64,000 nt of DNA from Sphingomonas yunnanensis (GTDB lineage: Bacteria; Pseudomonadota; Alphaproteobacteria; Sphingomonadales; Sphingomonadaceae): the NCBI RefSeq assembly GCF_019898765.1, contig NZ_JAIOKB010000004.1:248001-312000 (forward strand). Reading direction: 5' to 3'. This document shows, in pieces, positions 46,656-58,485 of the stretch. A program made the translations under genes and the position numbers. Every line of letters begins with the position of its first letter. The stretch's first letter is position 1. The notes below the pieces were generated by a model. It made no database searches. It saw nothing but the letters and a program-made list of their open reading frames with translations, and was not told the origin of the DNA.

Positions 46656-49058
46656 ATGGCCGAGATCGAGCGTAACATCGGCGAGGACGCCGGCAGCACC
46701 CGCGTGCCCGAAATGACACCCGAACCGACCTCGCGCCCGAGCCACGCCGACTGGCAGGCTGCCGCTTCCAGAGAGGTGAAGGACAAGGACCTTACCTGGC
46801 ACACGCCGGAAGGCATAGACGTCAAGCCGCTCTACACCGCGGACGATGTCGTCGACTGGGAGCCGGGCCTGCCCGGCTTCGCGCCGTTCACGCGCGGCGT
46901 GCGGGCTTCGATGTACGCGGGCCGGCCGTGGACGATCCGTCAGTATGCCGGCTTCTCCACCGCAGAAGAATCGAACGCTTTCTACCGCCGCAACCTAGCG
47001 GCGGGGCAGAAGGGGCTGTCGGTCGCGTTCGACCTCGCCACCCACCGCGGGTATGACAGCGACCACCCGCGTGTCACCGGCGACGTTGGCAAGGCGGGGG
47101 TCGCGATAGACAGCGTCGAGGACATGAAGATCCTGTTCGACGGCATCCCGCTCGATCAGATGTCGGTCAGCATGACGATGAACGGCGCGGTCATCCCGAT
47201 CCTCGCTTTCTTCATCGTCGCGGGCGAGGAGCAGGGCGTCGACCGCAAGCTGCTCGACGGGACCATCCAGAACGACATCCTCAAGGAGTTCATGGTCCGC
47301 AACACCTATATCTACCCGCCCGAGCCGAGCATGCGGATCATCTCGGACATCTTCGCCTATACGTCGCGCGAGATGCCCAAGTTCAACAGCATCTCGATCA
47401 GCGGCTATCACATGCAGGAGGCGGGGGCCACGCAGCTCCACGAGCTGGCCTTCACCATCGCCGACGGCATCGATTATGTGAAATACGGCGTCGCCAGCGG
47501 GCTCGACATCGACAAGTTCGCTGGGCGCCTTAGCTTCTTCTTCGCGATCGGCATGAACTTTTTCATGGAGGTGGCGAAGCTGCGCGCGGCGCGGGTGCTG
47601 TGGCACCGTGCGATGACTCAGCTGGGTGCGAGGGACGAGCGCTCCAAGATGCTGCGCACCCACTGCCAGACCAGCGGCGTGTCGCTGACCGAGCAGGACC
47701 CGTACAATAACGTCATGCGCACCACGATCGAGGCGATGGCGGCGATGCTGGGCGGCACCCAGTCGCTGCACACCAACGCGCTCGACGAGGCGATCGCGCT
47801 GCCCACCGACTTCTCCGCGCGGATCGCGCGCAACACGCAGATCGTGCTGCAGGAAGAGACGGGGATGACCAAGGTGGTCGACCCGCTCGGCGGCAGCTAT
47901 TACGTCGAGAGCCTGACCAAGAGCCTGGTCGACGGCGCCTGGGAGATCATTGAGCGCGTCGAGCGCGAGGGCGGCATGGCCAAGGCGGTCGCCGCCGGCT
48001 GGCCCAAGGCGATGATCGAGGAGGCCGCGGCGGCGCGGGCGGCGCGGGTCGATCGCGGCGAGGACGTGATCGTCGGCGTCAACAAATACCGGCTGGCGGA
48101 CGAGGCGCCGATCGACATCCTCGACGTCGACAATGTCGCGGTGCGCGAGGCGCAGGTGAGGCGCATCGCCGCGGTCAAGTCGGCGCGCGACGAGGCGGCG
48201 TGCCAGCGCGCGCTCGACAAGTTGCGTGAGGGGGCTCGTGCTGGGCGAAATCCTCTTCTGGAAGGAGCATCGGATCGGATCGTTCCCCGGACAATCCTTG
48301 ATCATGCGGTGCATGATCAACCCGGTGCTGGAGACCATGCGCAGCATGGTGGAGGGGGGGCGCCGCAGGCGATCGCGCCTGAGGAAGCCCCCCTCCGTCA
48401 GCCTACGGCTGCCACCTCCCCGTCCCGGGGAGGAGTTGAAACCAACCTCCTCGCCCTCGCCGTCGATGCCGCCCGCGCGCGCGCCACGCTCGGCGAGATC
48501 TCCGCCGCGATGGAGGACGTGTTCGGCCGCTTCGGCACTTACCCCAGGCCGGTCACGGGCATCTACGGCGGCGCCTATGCCGACGACGAGCGCTGGGCGC
48601 GCCTCGTGCGCGGCGTCGAGGCGACCGAGCGGCGGCTCGGTCGCCGCCCGCGCCTGCTCGTGGCGAAGATGGGCCAGGACGGCCACGACCGCGGCGCCAA
48701 TCTGGTCAGCAGCATGTTCGGCGATCTCGGGTTCGACGTGGTCCCGGGGCCGCTTTTCCAGACTCCACGGGAGGCGAGCGAGCTCGCGCTGGAGGAAGAC
48801 GTCGACGTCGTCGGCGCTTCCAGCCTCGCCGCCGGGCACAAGACGCTGATCCCCGAGCTGATCGGCCATCTGCGCGACGCCGGACGCGCCGACATCAAGG
48901 TGATCGCGGGCGGCGTCATCCCCGCGCAGGATTATGAGACGTTGCGCGACGCCGGCGTGCAGGCGATCTTCGGGCCCGGTACCAACCTGATCCAGGCGGC
49001 GGAGGAGGTGCTCCGCCTGCTCGGCCACAACATGCCCCCGGAGGGGGAGGCCGCGTGA
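46656..49058 (+). CDS. scpA: Methylmalonyl-CoA mutase with in-frame repeat insertion
   Basis: The 800-residue B12 enzyme converts (R)-methylmalonyl-CoA to succinyl-CoA. The substrate-binding TIM barrel (about 85-525) holds [20 protein letters not shown] and [20 protein letters not shown]. The cobalamin domain (about 660-795) holds [11 protein letters not shown], whose His ligates cobalt, and SLAAGHKTL. Homologues are about 715-735 residues; residues about 533-597 here are an in-frame insert in the linker, after REGARAGRN and before [15 protein letters not shown]. The insert DNA is full of hairpins. If translated it should be a disordered, Pro/Gly/Ala-rich linker; I see no stop or frameshift. 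The gene starts 2 nt after the enoyl-CoA hydratase gene. Confidence 0.95.
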   Translation: MAEIERNIGEDAGSTRVPEMTPEPTSRPSHADWQAAASREVKDKDLTWHTPEGIDVKPLYTADDVVDWEPGLPGFAPFTRGVRASMYAGRPWTIRQYAGFSTAEESNAFYRRNLAAGQKGLSVAFDLATHRGYDSDHPRVTGDVGKAGVAIDSVEDMKILFDGIPLDQMSVSMTMNGAVIPILAFFIVAGEEQGVDRKLLDGTIQNDILKEFMVRNTYIYPPEPSMRIISDIFAYTSREMPKFNSISISGYHMQEAGATQLHELAFTIADGIDYVKYGVASGLDIDKFAGRLSFFFAIGMNFFMEVAKLRAARVLWHRAMTQLGARDERSKMLRTHCQTSGVSLTEQDPYNNVMRTTIEAMAAMLGGTQSLHTNALDEAIALPTDFSARIARNTQIVLQEETGMTKVVDPLGGSYYVESLTKSLVDGAWEIIERVEREGGMAKAVAAGWPKAMIEEAAAARAARVDRGEDVIVGVNKYRLADEAPIDILDVDNVAVREAQVRRIAAVKSARDEAACQRALDKLREGARAGRNPLLEGASDRIVPRTILDHAVHDQPGAGDHAQHGGGGAPQAIAPEEAPLRQPTAATSPSRGGVETNLLALAVDAARARATLGEISAAMEDVFGRFGTYPRPVTGIYGGAYADDERWARLVRGVEATERRLGRRPRLLVAKMGQDGHDRGANLVSSMFGDLGFDVVPGPLFQTPREASELALEEDVDVVGASSLAAGHKTLIPELIGHLRDAGRADIKVIAGGVIPAQDYETLRDAGVQAIFGPGTNLIQAAEEVLRLLGHNMPPEGEAA
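48252..48446. repeat. Palindromic repeat inserted in frame within scpA
   Basis: The 195-nt segment (65 codons) contains four perfect hairpins: TTGATCATGC/GCATGATCAA (48298-48307, 48311-48320), CCATGC/GCATGG (48335-48349), CAGGCG/CGCCTG (48366-48381) and CCTCCCCG/CGGGGAGG (48415-48433). GGTGGAGG and a CCCCCTCCGTCAGCC-type arm match segments of the repeat at 21489-21640. The limits are set by where family similarity of the protein stops and resumes, so they may be off by a few codons. Confidence 0.75.
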
Positions 49059-49471
49059 CCGTTCATCCTTCGCGCCGCGACAGCATGGTGCGCCGACTGA
49101 CAATGACGATCGGAGGCGCACTCGCGCTTCTCGCCACATCAGCCGCGGCGCAGACCAAGGCGCAGATGAATCAGCAGGCCGGCGCCGCGTACCGACAAGC
49201 CGACGCGCAGATGACCCAGGCGTGGCGCGTGCTCTACGCCGATATGAAGAAGCGCGACTCCGCCGACGGCTCACGCGGCGGCGGCTTCGGCTATGCCGCG
49301 GCGGCGCTCGCCAGTCAGCGCGCCTGGCTCCAGTTTCGCGACAAGCAATGCGTGCTAGAGGGGGCTGAGTTCGCGGGCGGCTCGCTCCAGCCGATGGCGC
49401 AGGTGCGATGTCTCGCCAAGGTGACTCGGGCGCGGACGCAGCAGTTGAAGGGAATGCAGTGGACGAAGTGA
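49055..49471 (+). CDS. DUF1311/LprI-type secreted protein
   Basis: The 138-residue protein has a signal peptide (about 14-34, [20 protein letters not shown]) and a DUF1311 (LprI-like) domain: [31 protein letters not shown] and the later C-L-A-K motif. LprI-type proteins inhibit lysozymes in some bacteria; most have unknown roles. GTG 49055 overlaps the scpA stop by 4 nt and has GGGGGAGG 6 nt upstream; ATG 49085 lacks a ribosome binding site. It lies inside the pcc operon without obvious relation to it. Confidence 0.78.
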   Translation: MTVHPSRRDSMVRRLTMTIGGALALLATSAAAQTKAQMNQQAGAAYRQADAQMTQAWRVLYADMKKRDSADGSRGGGFGYAAAALASQRAWLQFRDKQCVLEGAEFAGGSLQPMAQVRCLAKVTRARTQQLKGMQWTK

Positions 49472-50466
49472 CGGGCGCGGTACGCAACGATTGGACTCGC
49501 GACGAGATCGCTGCGCTGTTCGACCTGCCGTTCAACGAGCTGATGTGGCAGGCGCAGACCGTGCACCGCGCCCATCACGCGCCCGGCCAGGTGCAGCTCT
49601 CCACGTTGCTGTCGATCAAGACCGGCGGCTGCCCGGAGGATTGCGGCTATTGCTCGCAGTCGGTCAGCGCGGAGAGCGGCGTCAAGGCGACCAAGCTGAT
49701 GGACGTGCGCGCGGTGCTGCAGGCGGCGGCGCAGGCGAAGGACAATGGCTCGACCCGCTTCTGCATGGGCGCGGCGTGGCGCAATCCCAAGGACCGCGAC
49801 ATGGACGCGATCGTCGCGATGGTCGAGGGCGTGCGCGGCATGGGCATGGAGACGTGCATGACGTTGGGCATGCTCGAGCCGCACCAGGCCGATCGCCTCG
49901 CGGCGGCGGGGCTCGACTATTACAACCATAATATCGACACCTCGCCCGAGCGATACGGCGACGTGATCACCACCCGCACCTTCCAGGCGCGGCTCGACAC
50001 GCTCGACGCGGTGCGCTCGGCCGGGATCAACGTCTGCTGCGGCGGCATCGTCGGCATGGGCGAGACGCGAGAGGATCGCGTCGGCTTCGTCCACGCGCTG
50101 GCGACGCTGCCGGAGCATCCCGGCAGCGTGCCGGTCAACGCTTTGGTGCCGGTGAAGGGCACCGTGCTCGGCGACATGCTGGCGGACACGCCGCTCGCCA
50201 AGATCGACGAGATCGAGTTCGTCCGAACCGTCGCGGTGGCGCGCATCACGATGCCGGCCAGCATGGTGCGGCTGTCGGCCGGGCGCGAGAGCATGTCGGA
50301 CTCGACCCAGGCACTGTGCTTCATGGCGGGCGCCAACTCGATCTTCACCGGGGACAAGTTGCTGACCGCGGGCAACGCCGGCGATGATAAGGACGCCGCT
50401 CTCTTCGCCAAGCTGGGGGTGACGCCGATGGCCGCCGAGTGCCGGCTGGCGCAGGCGGCCGAATAA
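49459..50466 (+). CDS. bioB: Biotin synthase
   Basis: The 335-residue radical SAM enzyme inserts sulfur into dethiobiotin. The SAM cluster Cys are C58, C62 and C65 in [34 protein letters not shown] and [18 protein letters not shown] are family motifs. I chose GTG 49459 (GAAGGG about 5-10 nt upstream) because it gives the usual N-terminus length; GTG 49468 and ATG 49408 are alternatives. The gene overlaps the DUF1311 gene by 13 nt. Its position just before pccA matches the need for biotin on that subunit. Confidence 0.96.
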   Translation: MDEVTGAVRNDWTRDEIAALFDLPFNELMWQAQTVHRAHHAPGQVQLSTLLSIKTGGCPEDCGYCSQSVSAESGVKATKLMDVRAVLQAAAQAKDNGSTRFCMGAAWRNPKDRDMDAIVAMVEGVRGMGMETCMTLGMLEPHQADRLAAAGLDYYNHNIDTSPERYGDVITTRTFQARLDTLDAVRSAGINVCCGGIVGMGETREDRVGFVHALATLPEHPGSVPVNALVPVKGTVLGDMLADTPLAKIDEIEFVRTVAVARITMPASMVRLSAGRESMSDSTQALCFMAGANSIFTGDKLLTAGNAGDDKDAALFAKLGVTPMAAECRLAQAAE

Positions 50467-50538
50467 CCGGCGGCGGTCGGGGCCGGATAAGACAAGCGCT
50501 CGTCGCCGCTCGCGGCGGCGGAGCAGCAGGAGAGGTCT

Positions 50539-52533
<1,995 letters not shown>

Positions 52534-52590
52534 GGGGGGCGGACGGCGTATCGCCTTCGGGCCAGGTGCCGCCGGTTCATCCCATTCCCC

Positions 52591-52682
52591 ATCCTAAACT
52601 CGTTCCAGGATCCACGCTGCCGCACACTGAGGAGCTGCGTCGCTCGCGGCCCAGTGGATGCTGCAACGAGTTCAGGATGACG
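52591..52682. repeat. Intergenic bipartite palindromic repeat (type A)
   Basis: ATCCTAAACTCGTTCCAGGA opens and ACGAGTTCAGGATGACG closes this element. It is slightly decayed compared with the copies at 9326 and 25322. It lies between pccA and the exporter operon. Confidence 0.75.
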
Positions 52683-52813
52683 CCCTTTTCAGCCGTGTCT
52701 CACCACGGCGAGGGCAGTCATCGTCATGGCGCCGGCGGCGGCCACAGTTCCCCTCGAGCGCCAACCCGCCACGACAACTTGCGACATATTAACGCTGGAC
52801 GCGCCCGGCGGTC

Positions 52814-54337
52814 ATGTTCATGCATCGCAGCATGAGGCGTGCGACCCTTGCGACGACCCTGCTCGCGCTGGCAGGCTGCACTGTCGGCCCCGATTACCAG
52901 CCGCGGTCGGCGTCCGAGCTCGGCGTGCCGGTCGCTTACTCCGTCCCCGCGCCGCCGACCCGCGAAGACCTCACGCGCTGGTGGCGGCGCTTCGACGATC
53001 CCGTCCTGGGCGAGCTGGTCGAGCAGGCCGCGACCGCCAACCTCGACCTCGCGCAGGCGATCGCGCGGCTGCGTCAGGCGCGCGAGTCGCTGGTGCAGAG
53101 CCGCGCCGACCTGCTCCCCTCGCTCAGCGGCAACACCGGCTACAGCCGCTCCGAGACGCTGCGCGGCGGCGGGCAGACGATCACCTTGCCCGACGGCACG
53201 GTGCAGAACGTCGGCGGCGGCGGCGCGGACAATTACTCGGTCGGGCTGAGTGCCTCCTACCAGCTCGGCCTGTTCGGTGAGGTGCGCCGCACCGTCGAGG
53301 CGAGCCGCGCGCAATATCAGGCCTCGGGCTTCGACTATGCGACCACGCTGCTGTCGGTGCAGCAGGAGGTGGCGCGCAACTATGTGCTCGCGCGGCTCTA
53401 CCAGGCGCAGCTCGCCAACGCGCGCGCCAGCCTCGCGCTGCAGGACGACAATCTCGAGATCGCTGGCTTCCGCGTCCAGGCCGGGCTGGTCTCGTCGCTC
53501 GATCAGGAGCAGGCGCGCCAGCAGCGTGCGCAGACCGCGGCGACGATCCCCTCGCTCGAGCAGCAGTATAACGCGGCGGTGTCGCGCATCGGCGTGCTCA
53601 CCGCGCAGGCGCCGGGCGCGCTCAAGCCGCGGCTGGCGGCGGCGCGGCCGATCCCGGTCGGCGCCGTTCCCTCCGGCATCGGCATCCCCGCCGACGTGCT
53701 GCGTCAGCGACCCGACGTGCGCGCCGCCGAGCGCTCGCTCGCCGCGGCGACCGCACAGATCGGCGTCGCCAAGGCGGCGCTCTACCCCAATCTCGCGATC
53801 ACCGGGAACATCAACACGCGCGCCGCGGGCGTCGGGACGCTACTCGACACCGTCACCGGGGGGCTGTTCGCGGGCATCACCCAGGCGATCTTCAACGGCG
53901 GTCGGCTCAACAGCCAGGTGCGCGGGCAGGAAGCGGCCGCCGACGCCGCGCTCGCCGCCTACAAGTCGACCGTGCTGACCGCGCTGGAGGACGTCGAGAA
54001 TGCCGCGGTCGCGCTCGATACCGCGCGGCGGCGGGAGGAGCAGTTGACGATCGCCTATGAGGCCGCGAACAATGCCGCGATCCTGTCGCGCAGCCAGTAT
54101 CGCACCGGCCTGACCGACTTCACGACCCTCAGCCAGCAGGAGGCGACGCTGCTCAGCACGCGCAACAGCGCGGCGCAGGCGCAGGCCGACGCGGCGACCG
54201 CGCTGGTGCAGCTCTTCGGTGCGCTGGGCGGCGGGTGGGACGCGGCCAGCGTGCCCGAGGCGCCGCCGCGCGCCGCATCGGCGCCGACGCTGGTGCAGCC
54301 CGCCCCCACCACCACGCCCAGCGACGGACAGCCCTGA
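52814..54337 (+). CDS. NodT-family outer membrane efflux lipoprotein
   Basis: The 507-residue protein is the outer membrane channel of a tripartite exporter. A lipoprotein signal is clear (TLATTLLALAGC, Cys about 23), followed by TVGPDYQP, the usual NodT/OprM start. The coiled alpha-barrel sequence repeats (LDLAQAIARLRQARESLVQS, and its second half near QARQQRAQTAATIPSLEQQY) are typical. The tail (about 465-507) is Pro/Ala-rich. Its stop shares one base with the adaptor start (TGATG), indicating coupling. Confidence 0.93.
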   Translation: MFMHRSMRRATLATTLLALAGCTVGPDYQPRSASELGVPVAYSVPAPPTREDLTRWWRRFDDPVLGELVEQAATANLDLAQAIARLRQARESLVQSRADLLPSLSGNTGYSRSETLRGGGQTITLPDGTVQNVGGGGADNYSVGLSASYQLGLFGEVRRTVEASRAQYQASGFDYATTLLSVQQEVARNYVLARLYQAQLANARASLALQDDNLEIAGFRVQAGLVSSLDQEQARQQRAQTAATIPSLEQQYNAAVSRIGVLTAQAPGALKPRLAAARPIPVGAVPSGIGIPADVLRQRPDVRAAERSLAAATAQIGVAKAALYPNLAITGNINTRAAGVGTLLDTVTGGLFAGITQAIFNGGRLNSQVRGQEAAADAALAAYKSTVLTALEDVENAAVALDTARRREEQLTIAYEAANNAAILSRSQYRTGLTDFTTLSQQEATLLSTRNSAAQAQADAATALVQLFGALGGGWDAASVPEAPPRAASAPTLVQPAPTTTPSDGQP

Positions 54338-55731
54338 TGCCCGAGACACAGCTCGACGACTTCCTGGGCGTCCAGCCGCAGCCGGCGTGGCGGCGCTGGG
54401 CCAAGTGGGTACTGGTGCTCGCCGGCCTCGTCGTGGTGCTGCTGCTCCTCTCGCGCTGCGTCTTCGGCGGCACCGAGCCGGTGCGCTACGCGACCGCGGC
54501 GGCGAAACGCGGTGACCTCACCGTCACCGTTTCCGCCACCGGCAAGCTGGCGCCGACCAACCAGGTGACGGTCGGCTCGCAGCTCTCCGGCCTCGTCACC
54601 AAGGTGGTGGTCGACGTCAACGACCGAGTCACCGCTGGCCAGCCGCTCGCGCTGATCGATCCCGAACAGATCGACGACCAGATCCGCGCGGGCCAGGCGC
54701 AGCTCGCCGCCAACGAGGCGCAGGTGGCGCAGGCGCGCGCCACGGTCGCGGAGTCGCAGGCGCAGCTCGCCCGGCTCAACGAGGTGTTCAAGTTGTCGAA
54801 GGGCCGCGTGCCGTCGCGCACCGAGCTGCAGACCGGCCAGGCCGACGCGCAGCGTGCCACCGCCGCGCTGCGCGTCGCCGAGGCGAATGTCGCCGCCGCG
54901 CGCGCGACTCTGTCGCAGTCGCAGACGCAGCGTGCGCGCGCGATCATCCGCTCGCCCGTCAACGGCGTGGTGCTCGCGCGCCAGGTCGACCCCGGCCAGA
55001 CCGTCGCCGCCTCGTTCAACACGCCGACGCTGTTCGTGATCGCGGAGGACCTGTCGGCGATGAAGCTGGAGGTCGCGATCGACGAGGCCGACGTCGGCGA
55101 GGTGCAGGTCGGCCAGAAGGCGAGCTTCACCGTCGACGCTTTCCCCGGCCGCAGCTTCCCGGCGACGATCACGCGCGTCGATCTCGGCTCGAACCTGACG
55201 GTGAGCAGCGCCACGGCGTCTTCCTCCTCGTCGACCAGCTCGACGTCGAGCACGAGCGGGCAAGTGGTATCGTACGCGGCAGATCTGACGGTGGCGAACC
55301 CGACGCTCCAGCTGCGCCCGGGCATGACCGCCACCGCCGACATCGTCACCGCGGACAAGCGCAACGTGCTGCTCGTCCCCAACGCCGCCTTCCGCTTCAA
55401 GCCCAGCACCGGGGGCAGCGGGCGGGGCGGCATCACGGGCACGATCCTGGCGGGGCCGCCGCGCCGCGCGCGTACCGAGCGCAGCGCCACGGTCGGGCGC
55501 GGCGCGTCGCAGACCGTCTACGTCAAGGCCGAGGACGGTACGCCGCAGCCGATCCAGGTCACCACCGGCGACACCGACGGCACGCAGACCGAGGTGCTGT
55601 CGGGCGGTCTTCGGCCGGGCATGGAGGTGATCACCGGCCAGCTCGCCGCGGGCACCGACCAGGCCGGCGCCGCCAGCGCGAGCGGGCGCGGGCGCCGCAG
55701 CGGGGGAGGGGGCTCGGCGGGTGGCCAGTGA
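54337..55731 (+). CDS. Periplasmic adaptor of a MacAB-type exporter (HlyD/MacA-like)
   Basis: The 464-residue membrane fusion protein has an N-terminal anchor (about 24-44, KWVLVLAGLVVVLLLLSRCV), a lipoyl/barrel-sandwich domain (VTVSATGKLAPTNQVTVGSQ then LSGLVTKVVVDVNDRVTAGQ), a coiled-coil hairpin (ANEAQVAQARATVAESQAQL) and beta-barrel part. At about residue 290-308 it carries a Ser/Thr-rich stretch (SSSSSTSSTSSTSG) not usual in MacA, and the tail is Gly/Arg-rich ([13 protein letters not shown]). It joins the NodT channel to the ATPase-permease pair downstream. Confidence 0.93.
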   Translation: MPETQLDDFLGVQPQPAWRRWAKWVLVLAGLVVVLLLLSRCVFGGTEPVRYATAAAKRGDLTVTVSATGKLAPTNQVTVGSQLSGLVTKVVVDVNDRVTAGQPLALIDPEQIDDQIRAGQAQLAANEAQVAQARATVAESQAQLARLNEVFKLSKGRVPSRTELQTGQADAQRATAALRVAEANVAAARATLSQSQTQRARAIIRSPVNGVVLARQVDPGQTVAASFNTPTLFVIAEDLSAMKLEVAIDEADVGEVQVGQKASFTVDAFPGRSFPATITRVDLGSNLTVSSATASSSSSTSSTSSTSGQVVSYAADLTVANPTLQLRPGMTATADIVTADKRNVLLVPNAAFRFKPSTGGSGRGGITGTILAGPPRRARTERSATVGRGASQTVYVKAEDGTPQPIQVTTGDTDGTQTEVLSGGLRPGMEVITGQLAAGTDQAGAASASGRGRRSGGGGSAGGQ

Positions 55732-56455
55732 AGCGCCCCTCATCAGTCTGCGCGGCGTCACCAAGGTCTATGGCGAGGGAGCGACGCAGTTCCAGGCGCT
55801 CAAGGGCGTCGACCTCGACATCGCCGCGGGCGACTTCGTCGCGGTGATGGGCCCGTCGGGCTCGGGCAAGTCGACCACGATGAACATCCTCGGCTGCCTC
55901 GACGTGCCGAGCGCAGGCACCTTCCTGTTCCAGGGTCACCACGTCGAGACGCTCGACCGCGACCAGCGCGCGTTGCTGCGTCGCCGTCATCTCGGCTTCG
56001 TGTTCCAGGGCTTCAATTTGCTCAGCCGCACCACCGCCCTGGAGAATGTCGAGCTGCCCCTGCTGTACCGCGGCGACGAGAAGCGCGCGCGGCGCCAGGC
56101 GGCGATGGCGGCGCTCGAGAAGGTCGGGCTCGACCCATGGTGGGATCATACCCCCGCCGAGCTCTCCGGTGGCCAGCAGCAGCGCGTCGCGATCGCGCGC
56201 GCGATCGTCACCTCCCCCGACGTGCTGCTCGCCGACGAGCCCACCGGCAACCTCGATTCCGAGCGATCGGTCGAGATCATGGAGCTGCTCACCGGGCTCA
56301 ACCGCGACAGCAATATCACGGTGCTGATGGTGACGCACGAGCCCGACATGGCCGCCTTCGCCCGTACCGTGATCCACTTCAAGGACGGATTGGTCGAGCG
56401 GATCGAGGCACGTCATCGGCCGGGCGAGTTGCCCGAGCGGGTCGAGACGCACTGA
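55721..56455 (+). CDS. MacB-type ABC transporter ATP-binding subunit
   Basis: The 244-residue ATPase has Walker [20 protein letters not shown] (about 46), signature [16 protein letters not shown] (about 147) and Walker [15 protein letters not shown] (about 167), the LolD/MacB subgroup. It begins at GTG 55721, overlapping the end of the adaptor gene by 11 nt. In E. coli MacB the ATPase and permease are fused; here they are separate genes, as in many alphaproteobacteria. Confidence 0.95.
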   Translation: MASEAPLISLRGVTKVYGEGATQFQALKGVDLDIAAGDFVAVMGPSGSGKSTTMNILGCLDVPSAGTFLFQGHHVETLDRDQRALLRRRHLGFVFQGFNLLSRTTALENVELPLLYRGDEKRARRQAAMAALEKVGLDPWWDHTPAELSGGQQQRVAIARAIVTSPDVLLADEPTGNLDSERSVEIMELLTGLNRDSNITVLMVTHEPDMAAFARTVIHFKDGLVERIEARHRPGELPERVETH

Positions 56456-57663
56456 TGCTGGGCACCACCTTCCTGCTCGCGCTGCGCTCGATCCGGCGTC
56501 ACATCCTGCGCTCGTTCCTGACGATCCTGGGCATCGTCATCGGTGTCGGCGCGGTCGTCACGATGGTCACGCTCGGCAAGGCGACCACCGCCGCGGTGCA
56601 GTCGCAGATCGCGGCTTTGGGCACCAACATCCTCCAGATCCGCCCCGGCCAGGGCTTCGGCCGCGGCGGCGGCGGGCCGCGCCCGCCCGACTTCAAGCCC
56701 GAGGACGTCACCGCGATCGCGGGGCAGATCGCGGGCGTCACCGCGGTTGCCCCGCAGGCGCAGGCGAGCGCCACGGCGATCTACGAGGGCGCCAATTGGT
56801 CGACCACGATCAACGGTACCACGGCGGCCTATTTCCAGGTCCAGCCTTGGCCGCTGGTGAGCGGCCGGCAGTGGACGCCGCAGGAGGAGCAGGCGGGCAA
56901 GGCGGTCTGCATCATCGGCAACACGGTGCGGCAGAACCTTTTCCGCGGCGGCGAGGCGGTGGGCGAGCGCTTCCGGCTCGGCGACGTCAGCTGCGACGTG
57001 ATCGGCGTGCTCTCGACCAAGGGCCAGGCCGGGTTCGGCGGCGACCAGGACGATATCGTGATCATGCCGATCAAGACGGTGCAGCGCCGCTTCACCGGCA
57101 ACCGCGACGTGCGCCTGATGCTCGTCGGCGTCGACCAGGCCTATGCCACCAGCACCGTCCAGGCGTCGATTACCCAGCTGCTGCGCGAGCGCCGCACCAT
57201 TACCGACGGGCGCGAGGACGATTTCAACATCTTCGATACCAAGCAGATCAGCGACACGCTGACCGGCACCACCACCGCGCTGACCCGCATCGTCGCCGCG
57301 GTGGCGGCGATCAGCCTCGTCGTCGGCGGGATCGGCATCATGAACATCATGCTGGTGTCGGTGACCGAGCGCACGCGCGAGATCGGCATCCGGCTCGCGA
57401 TCGGGGCGGTGGCGCGAGAGGTATTGCTCCAGTTCCTGGTCGAGGCGGTGGCGCTGTCGTGCCTCGGCGGGCTGATCGGGCTGGTGCTGGCGCAGGCGGT
57501 GATAGCCGGTCTGACGCCGCTGCTCCAGGTGCCGTGGACGTTCGATCCGCGGATCAACCTTGTGGCCTTCGCGATCTCGGCGGTGATCGGGGTGGTGTTC
57601 GGCTATTTCCCGGCGCGGCGGGCGGCAGCGCTCAACCCGATCGACGCGCTGCGGCACGAGTGA
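56455..57663 (+). CDS. MacB-type ABC transporter permease (FtsX-like)
   Basis: The 402-residue permease has one N-terminal transmembrane helix (about 18-40, [20 protein letters not shown]), a large periplasmic domain (about 45-275) and three C-terminal helices with the FtsX motif [20 protein letters not shown] and [20 protein letters not shown]. Together with the ATPase, adaptor and NodT protein it forms a complete export complex. Substrate is not indicated by neighbours; macrolides, peptides or siderophores are the family's usual cargo. It overlaps the ATPase stop by one base (TGATG). Confidence 0.95.
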   Translation: MLGTTFLLALRSIRRHILRSFLTILGIVIGVGAVVTMVTLGKATTAAVQSQIAALGTNILQIRPGQGFGRGGGGPRPPDFKPEDVTAIAGQIAGVTAVAPQAQASATAIYEGANWSTTINGTTAAYFQVQPWPLVSGRQWTPQEEQAGKAVCIIGNTVRQNLFRGGEAVGERFRLGDVSCDVIGVLSTKGQAGFGGDQDDIVIMPIKTVQRRFTGNRDVRLMLVGVDQAYATSTVQASITQLLRERRTITDGREDDFNIFDTKQISDTLTGTTTALTRIVAAVAAISLVVGGIGIMNIMLVSVTERTREIGIRLAIGAVAREVLLQFLVEAVALSCLGGLIGLVLAQAVIAGLTPLLQVPWTFDPRINLVAFAISAVIGVVFGYFPARRAAALNPIDALRHE

Positions 57664-57686
57664 TCCGGCCCGTCTCCTAGCGCCGA

Positions 57687-57776
57687 CCACCCCGGCGAAC
57701 GCCGGGGTCCAGGTGGCAAGGCGGTGGTGAGTCTCAGCAGTGTCCTCCAACTGGACCCCGGCGTTCGCCGGGGTGG
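57687..57776. repeat. Intergenic bipartite palindromic repeat (type C), perfect arms
   Basis: The 24-nt left arm begins CCACCCCGGCGAACGCCGGG (57687-57706) and the right arm begins GGACCCCGGCGTTCGCCGGG (57753-57772); the two are perfect inverted copies over all 24 nt, and each arm also folds on itself. It lies between convergent genes and shares cores with the 10095-10188 copy. Confidence 0.8.
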
Positions 57777-57798
57777 CAGCTTACTTCCTGACAAGCCC

Positions 57799-58485
57799 TC
57801 ACTCCCCCAAAATCGCCTTCAGCTCCGCGCGCAAGGCCGCCAGGGCCTCGGCATCACCGCCGCGCAGCACGTGCGAGTCCGGCCGCGACAGCGCCTCGGG
57901 CGCGTGGACCAGCTCACGCAGCGCCTCGAGCTCCTCGGGCGTGTCGACGTCGATCAGCTCGGCACCGTTGGTCACGACATGGCGCCCCGACTGGATCAGG
58001 TCGCGCGCGCCCTGGTCGCCGCTGATCGCGAGCAGCTCGTCGAAGCGCGCCCGGCCGAACAAGGCGGGCGGCTTGGGCGAGCGGCCGTCGCTCGACGCCA
58101 CCACCGCCCGCTCGCCCATCTCGCTCGCGTCGAACAGCCGGTGGATGTGCGCCGCGGTCACGCGCGGCATGTCGGCGAGCGCGATCAGCACGGCCTTCGC
58201 GTCATGCGCGCGCGCGCACTCCACCCCGATCCGCACCGAGGACGCCATGTCGCGCTCGGGATCGTCGTTGTGCGTGACGAAGAAGCCGAACTGCGCGAAG
58301 TCGATCGTGCAGCCGTCCACCACCACGATGCGCTGGCGGAACGGCATGTCCTCCAGCGCCACCGCGACGTGCAGCCCGAGCGGGCGTGCGAGAAACGGCT
58401 GGTCGAGCTTGCTGCCGATGTCGCCGAACCGCTCGGAGCGACCGGCGGCGAGAAGGACGAGCACGGTATCCTCAACGGCGATCAT
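57799..58485 (-). CDS. mocA: MocA-like molybdenum cofactor cytidylyltransferase
   Basis: The 228-residue NTP-transferase resembles MocA/MobA: LVLLAAGRSERFGDIGSKLD at the N-terminus holds the nucleotide-binding loop, and VLIALADMPRVTAAHIHRLF carries the Asp for metal binding. MocA makes molybdopterin cytosine dinucleotide (MCD) from CTP for xanthine oxidase-family enzymes. It overlaps the XdhC-like gene by 14 nt and follows two PaoC-like subunits, so the assignment to MCD rather than MGD is context-based. GTP/CTP specificity is not proven by sequence. Confidence 0.82.
   Translation of the reverse strand: MIAVEDTVLVLLAAGRSERFGDIGSKLDQPFLARPLGLHVAVALEDMPFRQRIVVVDGCTIDFAQFGFFVTHNDDPERDMASSVRIGVECARAHDAKAVLIALADMPRVTAAHIHRLFDASEMGERAVVASSDGRSPKPPALFGRARFDELLAISGDQGARDLIQSGRHVVTNGAELIDVDTPEELEALRELVHAPEALSRPDSHVLRGGDAEALAALRAELKAILGE

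Noticed and set aside
48225..48450. Frameshift or pseudogene explanation for the extra scpA residues
   Set aside because: The reading frame continues unbroken through the segment, and family sequence resumes in the same frame with the B12 domain complete.
46995..49535. Long open frame antisense to methylmalonyl-CoA mutase
   Set aside because: It is the complement of a well-conserved enzyme with no homologous motif of its own.
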